Below, one piece after another: positions 9,298 to 17,336 of a stretch of DNA of 64,000 nt. Under the pieces are notes generated by a model that saw only the letters and a list, made by a program, of their open reading frames with translations, was not told where the DNA came from and made no database searches. This DNA comes from Anaeromyxobacter soli. GTDB lineage: Bacteria > Myxococcota > Myxococcia > Myxococcales > Anaeromyxobacteraceae. The translations under genes and the position numbers were made by a program. The stretch is taken from NCBI RefSeq assembly GCF_022808855.1, contig NZ_JAKZLF010000021.1:1-64000 (forward strand). The letters are read 5' to 3'. How positions within the stretch are numbered: the first letter of the stretch is position 1; each line of letters starts with the position of its first letter.

Positions 9298-10239
9298 ATG
9301 CGCATCGTCTTCATGGGCACTCCCGCCTTCGCCGTACCCCCGCTCGACGCGCTCGCGCGCGCCGGGCACGAGATCGCGGCGGTGGTGGCGCAGCCGGATC
9401 GCCCGGCCGGCCGCGGGCAGGCGCTGCGCGAGCCGGCGACGAAGACGTGGGCGCGCGAGCACGGCGTCCCGGTGCTGCAGCCGGTGAAGGTCCGCGACGG
9501 CTCCCTCGCGCGCGAGCTCGCGCAGCTCCGCCCGGACCTCCTGGCCGTCGCGGCGTACGGGCGGATCCTGGGCCGCGATCTCCTCGAGCTCGCGCCGCAC
9601 GGCGCGCTCAACGTGCACGGGTCGCTCCTGCCGAAGTACCGCGGCGCTGCGCCCATCCAGTGGGCGATCGCCGAGGGCGAGGCGGAGACGGGCGTCTCGA
9701 TCATGCAGATGGACGAGGGGCTCGACACGGGCGACGTGCTCCTCCAGCGCGTCCTCCCCATCGGCCCCGACGACACCTCCGAGACGCTCGCGCCGAGGCT
9801 CGCCGCGCTGGGCGGCGAGGCGCTCGTCGCGGCGCTCGCGCTCCTCGCCGCGGGCGAGCTCGTTCCGGTGAGACAGGACGGGACGCGCGCCACCCTCGCG
9901 CGGATCCTCGAGAAGGAGGACGGGCGGGTGGACTGGACGGTCCGCGCCCGGCGCATCCGCGACCGGCTGCGGGCGTTCACGCCCTGGCCCGGGGCGACGA
10001 CCACGCTCGAGGGACGGTCCGTGAAGCTGCTCGAGGTCGTCGAGGATCCCGCCGCCGCGGCGGCGGCGCCGGACGCCCCCGGGGCGGCCGCGGTCGTGCC
10101 GGGGCGCGGCGTCGCGGTGCGCTGCGGCGAGGGGACCGCGCTCCTCGTCACCCGGCTGCAGCCCGAGGGGAAGCCCCCGCAGGCCGCGGTCGACTTCGCG
10201 AACGGCCTGCGCCGTCGCACCTTCACGTTCGGCACATGA
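9298..10239 (+). CDS. fmt: Methionyl-tRNA formyltransferase
   Basis: The protein has 313 residues, the normal size. It transfers a formyl group from 10-formyl-tetrahydrofolate to the amino group of Met-tRNA(fMet) for translation initiation. Visible signatures are the N-terminal MRIVFMGTPAFAVPPLDAL, the catalytic-core region GALNVHGSLLPKYRGAAPIQWAI with the conserved Asn/His, and TGVSIMQMDEGLDTGDVL. The C-terminal OB-fold domain follows from about residue 205. An ATG 13 codons upstream is less likely because the family starts at MRIVF. It overlaps rsmB by 4 bp, implying translational coupling. Confidence 0.97.
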   Translation: MRIVFMGTPAFAVPPLDALARAGHEIAAVVAQPDRPAGRGQALREPATKTWAREHGVPVLQPVKVRDGSLARELAQLRPDLLAVAAYGRILGRDLLELAPHGALNVHGSLLPKYRGAAPIQWAIAEGEAETGVSIMQMDEGLDTGDVLLQRVLPIGPDDTSETLAPRLAALGGEALVAALALLAAGELVPVRQDGTRATLARILEKEDGRVDWTVRARRIRDRLRAFTPWPGATTTLEGRSVKLLEVVEDPAAAAAAPDAPGAAAVVPGRGVAVRCGEGTALLVTRLQPEGKPPQAAVDFANGLRRRTFTFGT

Positions 10240-11558
10240 CGACCGCACGCCAGATCGCCTTCGAGGTCCTGCGCCGCGTGGACGAGGGCGGCGCCTACGC
10301 GTCGCGCGCGCTCGACGCGGCGCTCGCGGGCGCCGGCGCGCTCGACCCGCGCGAGGCCGGCCTCGCGACCGAGCTCGTCTACGGCACGCTCCGCCGCGCG
10401 CTCGCCCTCGACGGCGCGCTCGCGCCGCACTCGCGGCGCCCGGTGGACGCGCTCGATCCCGCCGCGCGCGTCGCGCTCCGGCTCGGCGCCTACCAGCTCC
10501 TCTTCCTCAGGAAGCCGGCCCACGCGGCCGTCGGCGAGACCGTCTCGCTCGTGAAGGCGGTAGACCACGGGCGCGCCTCGGGCTACGTGAACGCCGTGCT
10601 GCGCTCCCTCGCGCGCGCGTCGACCCTGCCCGAGCCGCCCGCCCTCGCGGTCGATCCGGTGGGGCACGTCGCGGTGGCCGAGGCGCTGCCCCGCTGGCTC
10701 GCGGAGGAGTGGGTCTCCTGGCTCGGACCGGAGGAGGCGCTCGCGCTCGCGCGCGGCATGAACCAGCCGGCCGCGCTCACGGTGCGCTCGCCGGATCGCG
10801 ACGCCCTGCTCGCGCGGGCCCGGGCGGCCGGCCTCGCCGCCGAGCCCACGCCCCGCTCGCCGGACGGGATCGTCCTCGCGGGGGCCTCGGTCGCCGCGCT
10901 GGCGCGGGCCGCGGGCGGGCTCGCCTTCCAGGTGCAGGACGAGGCCGCTCAGCTCGTCACCCTCTACGCGGCGGGCGCGCTCCGCGGGACGCGCGCGCGC
11001 GTGCTCGACGCCTGCGCCGCCCCCGGCGGGAAGGCGTTCCACCTCGCCGAGCTGCTCGCGCCCGGCGCCGAGGTCGTCGCGGTGGAGCTCCACCCGCGCA
11101 AGGCGGAGGAGCTCGCCCGCGAGGCGGCGCGCCGCGGCCTCACCGGCGTCCGGGTGATCTGCGCCGACGCAGCTCGCCCCATCCCGGGCCTCGAGCCCGA
11201 GAGCTTCGACGCCGTGCTCGTGGACGCGCCCTGCGCCGGCCTCGGCACCCTCCGGCGCCACCCGGAGCTGAAGCTGCGGCGGACGCCCGCCGATCTCACC
11301 CGGATGGCCGAGCTCCAGGCGGCCGTGCTGGCGAGCACCGCGCGCTACGCTCGACGGGGCGCGCCGGTGACCTACTCGATCTGCTCGCTCTCGCGCGCCG
11401 AGGGCCCGGACGTGGTCGCGGGCGCGCTGCGCGCAGGCTTCGCCCGCGCCGGCGGCGGCGCGGTGCCGGCGGACGTGCTCACGCCCGACGGCGACCTGCT
11501 CACCGTGCCCCATCGCCACGGGACCGACGGCTTCTACGCGGCACGGCTCGTACGGTGA
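10236..11558 (+). CDS. rsmB: 16S rRNA (cytosine-967-C5)-methyltransferase
   Basis: The protein has 440 residues. An N-terminal NusB-like RNA-binding domain (about 1-140; TARQIAFEVLRRVDEGGAYAS) is followed by an RsmB/NOL1-type methyltransferase domain. Motif I is LDACAAPGGKAFHLAELL, motif IV VDAPCAGLGTLRRHPELK with the catalytic Cys, and motif VI YSICSL with the second Cys (family consensus YSTCSL). It uses S-adenosylmethionine to methylate helix 31 of 16S rRNA. The ATG overlaps the fmt stop (ATGA), and the fmt-rsmB pairing is common in bacteria, which supports the assignment. Confidence 0.95.
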   Translation: MTTARQIAFEVLRRVDEGGAYASRALDAALAGAGALDPREAGLATELVYGTLRRALALDGALAPHSRRPVDALDPAARVALRLGAYQLLFLRKPAHAAVGETVSLVKAVDHGRASGYVNAVLRSLARASTLPEPPALAVDPVGHVAVAEALPRWLAEEWVSWLGPEEALALARGMNQPAALTVRSPDRDALLARARAAGLAAEPTPRSPDGIVLAGASVAALARAAGGLAFQVQDEAAQLVTLYAAGALRGTRARVLDACAAPGGKAFHLAELLAPGAEVVAVELHPRKAEELAREAARRGLTGVRVICADAARPIPGLEPESFDAVLVDAPCAGLGTLRRHPELKLRRTPADLTRMAELQAAVLASTARYARRGAPVTYSICSLSRAEGPDVVAGALRAGFARAGGGAVPADVLTPDGDLLTVPHRHGTDGFYAARLVR

Positions 11559-11639
11559 GTTCGGGGTCCGCGCCGCGGACCCTCGCCGCCCCGCGCCGCG
11601 GCCCACGCGCCGGCCGGTCTCGCGTAGACTGTGCGCCCC

Positions 11640-12329
11640 ATGCCCCTGCCGATCCGCATCGCCCCCTCGATCCTCTCCGCCGACTTCGGCCGCCTCGCCG
11701 AGGAGGTGCGCGCGATCGAGGCGGCGGGCGCGGACGTCGTCCACGTGGACGTGATGGACGGCCGGTTCGTGCCGAACATCACCATCGGGCCGCTCGTGGT
11801 CGAGGCGGTCCGGAAGGTGACGAAGCTGCCGATCGACGCGCACCTCATGATCGTCGAGCCGGAGCGCTACGTGGAGGCGTTCGCCCGGGCGGGCGCCGAC
11901 CTCGTCTCCGTCCACGCCGAGGTGTCCCCGCACCTGCACCGCACGCTGCAGGCAATCCGCGCCGCCGGCGCGCGGCCCGCCGTCGCGCTCAACCCCTCGA
12001 CGCCGCTCTCCGCGATCGAGTGGGTGATCGGCGACTGCGAGATGGTGCTCGTCATGACCGTGAACCCCGGGTTCGGCGGCCAGCGCTACATCGACGCGTG
12101 CACCGACAAGATCCGCCAGCTCCGGGCGCTCGCCGACGCGCGCAACCCGGCGCTGGAGATCGAGGTGGACGGCGGGGTGAAGCCCGAGACGGCGGCCCTC
12201 GTCGCGGGCGCGGGCGCGAACGTCCTCGTCGCGGGGACCGCCGTGTTCGGCGCCCCCGACTACCGGGCCGCCATCGACGCGATCCGCGCCGGCGCGGAGG
12301 GTGCGCGCGCGGCCGGTGGCCGGAGGTGA
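11640..12329 (+). CDS. rpe: Ribulose-phosphate 3-epimerase
   Basis: The protein has 229 residues. It interconverts D-ribulose 5-phosphate and D-xylulose 5-phosphate in the pentose phosphate pathway. The TIM-barrel signatures are all present: IAPSILSADFGRLAEEV, DVVHVDVMDGRFVPNITIGP with the metal/catalytic Asp, IDAHLMI with the metal-binding His, VLVMTVNPGFGGQ, and IEVDGGV. The ATG at 11640 was preferred to a GTG 9 nt upstream because it fits the family start. A TAGACT element ends 9 nt before the ATG, so the transcript may be almost leaderless. Its stop overlaps the start of the histidine kinase gene. Confidence 0.96.
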   Translation: MPLPIRIAPSILSADFGRLAEEVRAIEAAGADVVHVDVMDGRFVPNITIGPLVVEAVRKVTKLPIDAHLMIVEPERYVEAFARAGADLVSVHAEVSPHLHRTLQAIRAAGARPAVALNPSTPLSAIEWVIGDCEMVLVMTVNPGFGGQRYIDACTDKIRQLRALADARNPALEIEVDGGVKPETAALVAGAGANVLVAGTAVFGAPDYRAAIDAIRAGAEGARAAGGRR

Positions 12330-13780
12330 ACGTCGCCGCGGCCATCGCCGCGTCGGCGGCGCTTGTCGCGGTGCTCGCCGGCGCGCTCTCGCGCCGGCTC
12401 TCGCTCGCGCCCGGCTGGCGCGATCAGCACCGCTTCTCGCTCGTCGCGTTCTCCGCGGCGGCCTACGCGGTGTGCAACCTCGCGACGACGCTCGGGCTCC
12501 CCGATCCGATCGTCACGCTCACCTCGCGGTTCCAGGTGGCGAGCGCGCTCGTGCACTTCTGGGCCTGGTTCGGCTACTCCGAGACGTTCGCCGGCCTGAA
12601 GCCCGGCCGGTGGCAGCACGCGGCGAGCCGGGCGTTCCTCCTGCTCGCCGCCCTCGCGCTCATCCCCGGCGTGGTCTTCACGTACGACGTCGTCAGCCAC
12701 GAGGTGCCGGCGTTCGGCGCCGTCTACCGGGACGCCCTCCCGACCACGTTCGGCTACGCCGTCTTCGCCGTCCTCCTCGGCGCCTCGCTCGTCACCTGGT
12801 GGCGCTTCGTGCGCGCCTGGCGCGCCGGCATCCGGCACGCCGGCGTCCACGCCGCCGCCTTCGGGACCCTGATCCTCTTCGGCCTCAACGACGCGTTCGC
12901 GACGACGGGCCGGTTCCCGACGCCGTACCTCCTCGACACCGGCTTCATCGTGCCGATCGTCGCGGTCTACTGGACGATCACCGTGCGCTTCTCCGACAAC
13001 GCCCGCGCGCTGCAGTCGATGCGCGCGCGGCTCGAGGAGCTCGTCGACACCCGCACGCACGCGCTCGCGGAGGCCCAGGCCGCGCTGCACCAGTCCGAGA
13101 AGCTCGCGGCCCTGGGCCGGTTCGCGACCGCGGTCGCCCACGAGATCCGCGACCCGGCCGCGGTGATCACGACGAACCTGCGCCTGCTCGAGGACGGGCT
13201 GCGGCGCGCGGACGGCTCGGGCCACGAGGGTCGCGACGCCATCGCGGACGCGCTTGCGGCGCTCGAGCGGCTCGGCACGCTCGTCCGCGCGCTCGCCGAC
13301 GCGGGCGGGGCCGCCGCCGCGGAGCCTGGCGGCCGCGCCGTCGTCGCCGACGTGGTGCGGGCGAGCGTGTCCCACGCCCGCATCCGCGCGGGCGACCGGA
13401 TCCGGATCCTCGAGGAGATCCCGGCCGGCCTCTCCGTGCGCGCGCGGCCGGAGAGCGTCGCGCACGTGCTCGGCAACCTGCTCGCGAACGCCGCCGACGC
13501 GGTGCCGGAGGGGCGCGCCGGCCGCGTCGAGGTGCGCGCGGAGCGGCGAGGGGGCGCCGTGCGGATCACCGTCTCCGACGACGGGGCCGGCATGCCGCCC
13601 GACGTCCTCCGCCGCGCGTTCGAGCCGTTCTTCTCGACCAAGCGCGACGGGCGCGGGCGCGGGCTCGGGCTCGCCATCTCGCGGGGCGTGGTGGAGGGGA
13701 GCGGCGGCGCGCTCTGGCTCGAGAGCGAGCCGGGCAAGGGCACGCGCGCCGTGCTGGAGCTGCCGGAGCTCGGCGGCTGA
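12326..13780 (+). CDS. Membrane sensor histidine kinase
   Basis: The protein has 484 residues. Six or seven hydrophobic helices fill residues 1-225, with no recognisable ligand domain. A helical linker (MRARLEELVDTRTHALAEAQ) leads to the HisKA region with the phosphoacceptor His272 in AVAHEIRDPAAV. The ATPase domain shows the N box NLLANAADAV, G1 DDGAGM, F box FEPFFSTK and G2 GRGRGLGLAIS. The H box reads HEIRDPAA instead of the common HEIRNPLA. No receiver domain is attached and no response regulator is adjacent, so it is an orphan; the single-domain regulator at 16004 is a possible partner. The GTG start overlaps the rpe stop (GTGA) with GGAGG just upstream. Confidence 0.85.
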   Translation: MNVAAAIAASAALVAVLAGALSRRLSLAPGWRDQHRFSLVAFSAAAYAVCNLATTLGLPDPIVTLTSRFQVASALVHFWAWFGYSETFAGLKPGRWQHAASRAFLLLAALALIPGVVFTYDVVSHEVPAFGAVYRDALPTTFGYAVFAVLLGASLVTWWRFVRAWRAGIRHAGVHAAAFGTLILFGLNDAFATTGRFPTPYLLDTGFIVPIVAVYWTITVRFSDNARALQSMRARLEELVDTRTHALAEAQAALHQSEKLAALGRFATAVAHEIRDPAAVITTNLRLLEDGLRRADGSGHEGRDAIADALAALERLGTLVRALADAGGAAAAEPGGRAVVADVVRASVSHARIRAGDRIRILEEIPAGLSVRARPESVAHVLGNLLANAADAVPEGRAGRVEVRAERRGGAVRITVSDDGAGMPPDVLRRAFEPFFSTKRDGRGRGLGLAISRGVVEGSGGALWLESEPGKGTRAVLELPELGG

Positions 13781-13836
13781 TCGACCGATCCGACGCGGGC
13801 CGCGCCTTCACGGCCCGCCCGCGACCCGGGGGCCCG

Positions 13837-14274
13837 TCAGTCCTCGACCGCCTCCACGCGGACGCGGGCGAGGCCGCGGTCGACGATCCCGAGCTTGCGC
13901 GCCGCCGCCATCGAGAGATCGACCACCCGCCCGCGCTTGAACGGCCCGCGGTCGGTGACGGTGACGACGACGCTCCGCCCGTTCTCGAGATCGGTGACCT
14001 TGAGGCGCGCGCCGAACGGCGCCCGGGGGTGCGCGCAGGTCATGGCGTGCATGTCGTAGCGCGCGCCGCTCGCGGTGCGCCGGCCGTGGAATTTCCTCGC
14101 ATAGAAGCTCGCGAGGCCGACCTCGCCCTCCTCGCCCGCGGGCGCGGCCGAGGACGGGCGCGGCGACTCCTCGGGCTCCGAGCGACGCGGGGCGTGGGTG
14201 CAGGCGGCGAGGGCGGCGAGGAGCACGGCGACCGGCACGACCCGGCCGAGCGTGCGCGGGCGCCGAGCGCTCAC
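13837..14274 (-). CDS. RlpA-like lipoprotein (double-psi beta-barrel, septal ring type)
   Basis: The protein has 145 residues. A lipoprotein signal peptide with lipobox (VAVLLAALAAC) is followed by a short disordered linker. The C-terminal ~90 residues are a double-psi beta-barrel with RlpA landmarks: GLASFYARKFHGRRTASGARYD, TCAHPRAPFG, LENGRSVVVTVTDRGPF with the catalytic-type Asp, and GRVVDLSMAAARKLGI. RlpA of Pseudomonas cleaves naked glycan strands at the septum. This one lacks the SPOR domain, so septal targeting is uncertain. It overlaps the uracil-DNA glycosylase gene by 4 bp and is last in a three-gene unit. Confidence 0.88.
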   Translation of the reverse strand: MSARRPRTLGRVVPVAVLLAALAACTHAPRRSEPEESPRPSSAAPAGEEGEVGLASFYARKFHGRRTASGARYDMHAMTCAHPRAPFGARLKVTDLENGRSVVVTVTDRGPFKRGRVVDLSMAAARKLGIVDRGLARVRVEAVED

Positions 14275-14915
14275 GGCTGCGCCCTCCGCCGGAAGGTGCG
14301 CGCGACCTCCGGGTGACTCGCGAGCAGCGTGAGCGCCTGGTCGAGCAGGGTGCGCCCCGGCTCCATCTTGAACCAGGTGGAGGCCCCGGACGGATGCGGG
14401 AGCGGGATGACGTCGACGTCCACCCCGTGGAACTGCGTCCTGAGCGTGCGTCCGACCACGGCCGCGATGGGCTCCGTGTGGCCGAGCACCTCCTGGATGG
14501 CGAGCCGGCCGACCGGAATGACGAGTCGCGGCGCGAGGATCTCCACCTCTCGGGCGACGAAGCCCCGCCACAGCGCGCACTCGTCGGGCGTGGGGACCCT
14601 GTCCCCTCCGCCCTTCGTCTTGCCGGGAAAGCAGCGCACCACGGCGCTGATGTAGACGCGCGCCCGCACCGTCTCCTCGTCGGCGCCGGTCGCGCGCTCG
14701 AGCCAGCGGAAGAGCGTCTTGCCCGCCGTCCACGCGAAGGGGCGGCCGAACCGCGCCTCGTGCGGGCCGGGCGCCTGACCGATGAGGAAGATGCGGCTCG
14801 CCACGGCCGGGCCGTGCACGGGCGGACCGAAGCCGCGCGGCTGGAACGCCTGGATGTCGCGGTGCACCGCCGCGAGCGCGGCGGCGGCAGCGGCGCGCCC
14901 CGCGCTCAGCGCCAC
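14271..14915 (-). CDS. Uracil-DNA glycosylase superfamily protein (family 4/5-like)
   Basis: The protein has 214 residues from a GTG that overlaps the upstream gene by 10 bp. Motif 1 reads GQAPGPHEARFGRPFAWTAGK, close to GxAPG-E-xxGxPF of family 4 enzymes, and motif 2 reads HPSGAST. The strand VYISAVVRCFPGK and the downstream cysteine (DECALW) correspond to two of the four Fe-S ligands of family 4, but the usual N-terminal C-x2-C pair is missing, replaced by IQAFQPRGF. It may therefore lack the cluster or belong to a side branch. The expected activity is removal of uracil from DNA to start base-excision repair. Confidence 0.8.
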   Translation of the reverse strand: MALSAGRAAAAAALAAVHRDIQAFQPRGFGPPVHGPAVASRIFLIGQAPGPHEARFGRPFAWTAGKTLFRWLERATGADEETVRARVYISAVVRCFPGKTKGGGDRVPTPDECALWRGFVAREVEILAPRLVIPVGRLAIQEVLGHTEPIAAVVGRTLRTQFHGVDVDVIPLPHPSGASTWFKMEPGRTLLDQALTLLASHPEVARTFRRRAQP

Positions 14916-15838
14916 GGCTCCTCGCGCACGGAGTGGATCCAGCCCTCCGAGCGCGGCACGTTCGACGGGACGCCCTGGAACCCGTCCTCCCACGCGGCCG
15001 CGGCGCCGGTGGCGGCGAGGACCGCGTCGAGGTGGTCGCCGCGGCCGTCCTCGACGACCTGCGCGGCCTGCTCCATCTCGAACTCCAGCTTCGAGGCGCT
15101 GCGGAGGGTGCGGAGGATCGCCGCGCGGGTCGAGGCGCGAGAGATGCCGTCGCGGTCGTCGTCGCGGTAGGCGCAGACGCCGCAGACGACGCGGGCGACG
15201 TGCGCGGGCCGCACCTCCGCCACGGCGGGCTTGCCGGTCTGCGGCGGATCCCAGGGGAGGAAGCTCGCCTGGACCTGGGCGAGCGTGCACAGCCCGAAGA
15301 ACGTCTGGCGGTAGCTGCGCGCGCTCGTCGGCGCTCCGACCTCTGCGCGGTAGCAGTCGGTCGCGCGCGGGCGATCCTTGCCGAGCTCGTCCCGGAACTT
15401 CGCCGCGCCCTCGGTGAAGTCGCCTCCCGGACCGACGAACCGCTCGTGGAGGTTCCGGCCGAGCACCGCCGGCCCGCGGATGGCCTGGCGCAGGAGCCCG
15501 AGCTGGCGGAGGTGGGTCTCCGAGAGCGACAGGGCGAAGTCCACGCCGAGGACGAGGCGCCCCTCGGCCCACTTCGCCTCCTCCGCGACCCAGGCGGCGA
15601 AGCGCGCGTGCACGTCGCGACGGCCCGGCGCGTCGGTGAACGGACGCCACAGCCGCGTGAGCCGGGTCTTCGTCCGGCCGCACTCGATCTTGGCGGCGAG
15701 GATCTGGTTGCCCGCGCCCTCGACGCCGCTCCAGCGGAGGCCGATGACGACCCCGCGATCCGGCAGCGAGAACGAGGGCGGGCGCGCGCGGCCGAACACC
15801 GCCGCGGCAGAGCTGCTCGTGCCCTCGTTCTCCGACAT
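14906..15838 (-). CDS. DUF429-like protein (predicted RNase H-fold nuclease)
   Basis: The protein has 310 residues. GVVIGLRWSGVEGAGNQILAA near residues 29-49 resembles the first strand of an RNase H-like fold. LVLGVDFALSLSE supplies an internal acidic motif, and the C-terminal HLDAVLAATGAAAAWEDGF matches the usual helix of DUF429 proteins. A nuclease activity has been predicted for the family but not established. The gene heads a probable operon with the uracil-DNA glycosylase and RlpA genes, hinting at nucleic-acid processing. The assignment is tentative. Confidence 0.55.
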   Translation of the reverse strand: MSENEGTSSSAAAVFGRARPPSFSLPDRGVVIGLRWSGVEGAGNQILAAKIECGRTKTRLTRLWRPFTDAPGRRDVHARFAAWVAEEAKWAEGRLVLGVDFALSLSETHLRQLGLLRQAIRGPAVLGRNLHERFVGPGGDFTEGAAKFRDELGKDRPRATDCYRAEVGAPTSARSYRQTFFGLCTLAQVQASFLPWDPPQTGKPAVAEVRPAHVARVVCGVCAYRDDDRDGISRASTRAAILRTLRSASKLEFEMEQAAQVVEDGRGDHLDAVLAATGAAAAWEDGFQGVPSNVPRSEGWIHSVREEPWR

Positions 15839-16003
15839 CTTCCTGGACTCTCCGGCGCACGCGGCGCGACCGGTGCGTTTACCTTTCGCTTGCCATGAGT
15901 GTCAACGGCGCACCCCGGATCACCCCGGCGCGAGTCTCGATTGGGGCCACCTCGCGTACCCGGGTTCCCGGACGGGATCCCGCTGCCTAATGTGCAGCCG
16001 AAC

Positions 16004-16372
16004 GTGGCTTCCCCCGCCCGCATCCTCGTCGTCGAGGACGACACCGCGATCCGGCAGACGCTCGCGGAGCTGCTCCAGGACGAAGGCTTCGAGGTCTCCT
16101 GCGCCGCGAACGGCGCCGAGGCGCTCGCGCACCTCACCCGCTCCGCTGCACCGAGCGTCATCCTGCTCGACCTCACCATGCCGGTGATGGACGGCTGGAC
16201 GTTCCGCTCCGCCCAGCGCGAGGACCCGCGCATCGCAGGCATCCCCACGGTGGTGGTGTCGGCGAACCACGCCGCGGATCGGCGCGCGGTCGCGGGGCTC
16301 GGCGCGGCCGCGTTCCTCGCGAAGCCGTTCGATCTGGACTCGCTCATCGACACGATCCACAGGCTGTGCTGA
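16004..16372 (+). CDS. Single-domain response regulator (CheY-like)
   Basis: The protein has about 122 residues. The receiver fold is complete: acidic pair in ILVVEDD, phosphoacceptor Asp56 in VILLDLTMP, Ser in VVVSANH and Lys in FLAKPFD. No output domain follows. The GTG at 16004 was chosen because receiver homology starts immediately after it; the frame extends upstream to an ATG at 15899, but those 35 extra codons look unlike a receiver. A second possible GTG is at 15992. Which kinase phosphorylates it is unknown; the orphan kinase at 12326 is nearby. The downstream hydrolase gene starts 28 nt after the stop. Confidence 0.85.
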   Translation: MASPARILVVEDDTAIRQTLAELLQDEGFEVSCAANGAEALAHLTRSAAPSVILLDLTMPVMDGWTFRSAQREDPRIAGIPTVVVSANHAADRRAVAGLGAAAFLAKPFDLDSLIDTIHRLC

Positions 16373-16400
16373 GGCTGCGACCGGTGGTGCCGCCCGGCTC

Positions 16401-17336
16401 GTGAAGTCGCCGATGGCCCCGCTCCTCGACCGCGCGATCGACGGGTTCGCGATGTGGACGGAGGATCGCCGCGCACGTCCGGCGGTCGGCTTCCGCGCGG
16501 CCCCCGGCGTGCCGCTCGACTGCTTCGGGCCGCTGCCGGTGCTCCCCGCGGCGCCGCCGCGGGAGGGGGACTGGCTCGAGGAGTCGCCGCGCCCCGCCCC
16601 GGGCGACGACAGGATGGCCGTGCACGCGCGCGCCGCGCGCGGTGCCCGGCGGGGAACCGCCATCCTGGTGCCGCCGTGGAAGGTGCCGCGGCTCGCCGTC
16701 GTCGCCGGGTACGCGCGGCTCCTCGCGCGCGCGGGCCTCGACGTCTGGACGCTCGTGCCGCCGCGCCACCTGCAGCGCTCGCCCCCGGGCACGCGCAGCG
16801 GCGAGGGCTTCGTCTCGCCCGACCTCCCCGCGCTGCGCGGGGCGTTCGAGCAGCTCGTGCTCGAGATCAGGGTCCTCACGGCGCTCGCCCGCGCTCGCGG
16901 GGAGGGATCGGTCGGGGTGGTGGGGCTCTCCCTCGGCGCGCTCGCCGCCGCCCTCGCCGCGACCGCGCCCGAGCCGCTCGACTTCGCGGCGCTCGTCGCG
17001 CCCCCGGCGGATCTGGCGGCGGTGTTCGCGGGCACCCGCATCGGCCGGCGCTACCTCGCGCTCGCGCGCCGCGCCGGCGCGCCGGCGCCCCCGCCCGACG
17101 CGCTCTCCCGCATGCTCGCGCCCTTCCGCGCAGACGCGCGCCGGCCGACCGCGCGGCGCGTGCTCGTGGCGGTGGGACGGGAGGATCGGATCGCGCTCAG
17201 CGCGGGAGCGCTCGGGCTCGCGGCGGCCTGGGGAGCGACCGCGCGGAGCTACCCGCGCGGCCACCTCACCCTGATCTTCGCCTGCCGCACGCTGCGGCGC
17301 GATCTCGCCCGCTTCGTCGCGGGCGCGGACCTTTGA
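16401..17336 (+). CDS. Alpha/beta hydrolase-fold protein
   Basis: The protein has 311 residues from a GTG. Residues ~84-100 (GTAILVPPWKVPRLAVV) mark the first core strands. The nucleophile elbow GVVGLSLGAL places Ser177 as the likely nucleophile. VGREDRIAL supplies the Asp and RGHLTLIF the His, giving a plausible triad. There is no signal peptide. The substrate cannot be deduced; members of this group are annotated as esterases or PHA depolymerase-like proteins. It may be co-transcribed with the response regulator 28 nt upstream and converges directly on dctP, the two stop codons abutting at 17336/17337. Confidence 0.7.
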   Translation: MKSPMAPLLDRAIDGFAMWTEDRRARPAVGFRAAPGVPLDCFGPLPVLPAAPPREGDWLEESPRPAPGDDRMAVHARAARGARRGTAILVPPWKVPRLAVVAGYARLLARAGLDVWTLVPPRHLQRSPPGTRSGEGFVSPDLPALRGAFEQLVLEIRVLTALARARGEGSVGVVGLSLGALAAALAATAPEPLDFAALVAPPADLAAVFAGTRIGRRYLALARRAGAPAPPPDALSRMLAPFRADARRPTARRVLVAVGREDRIALSAGALGLAAAWGATARSYPRGHLTLIFACRTLRRDLARFVAGADL

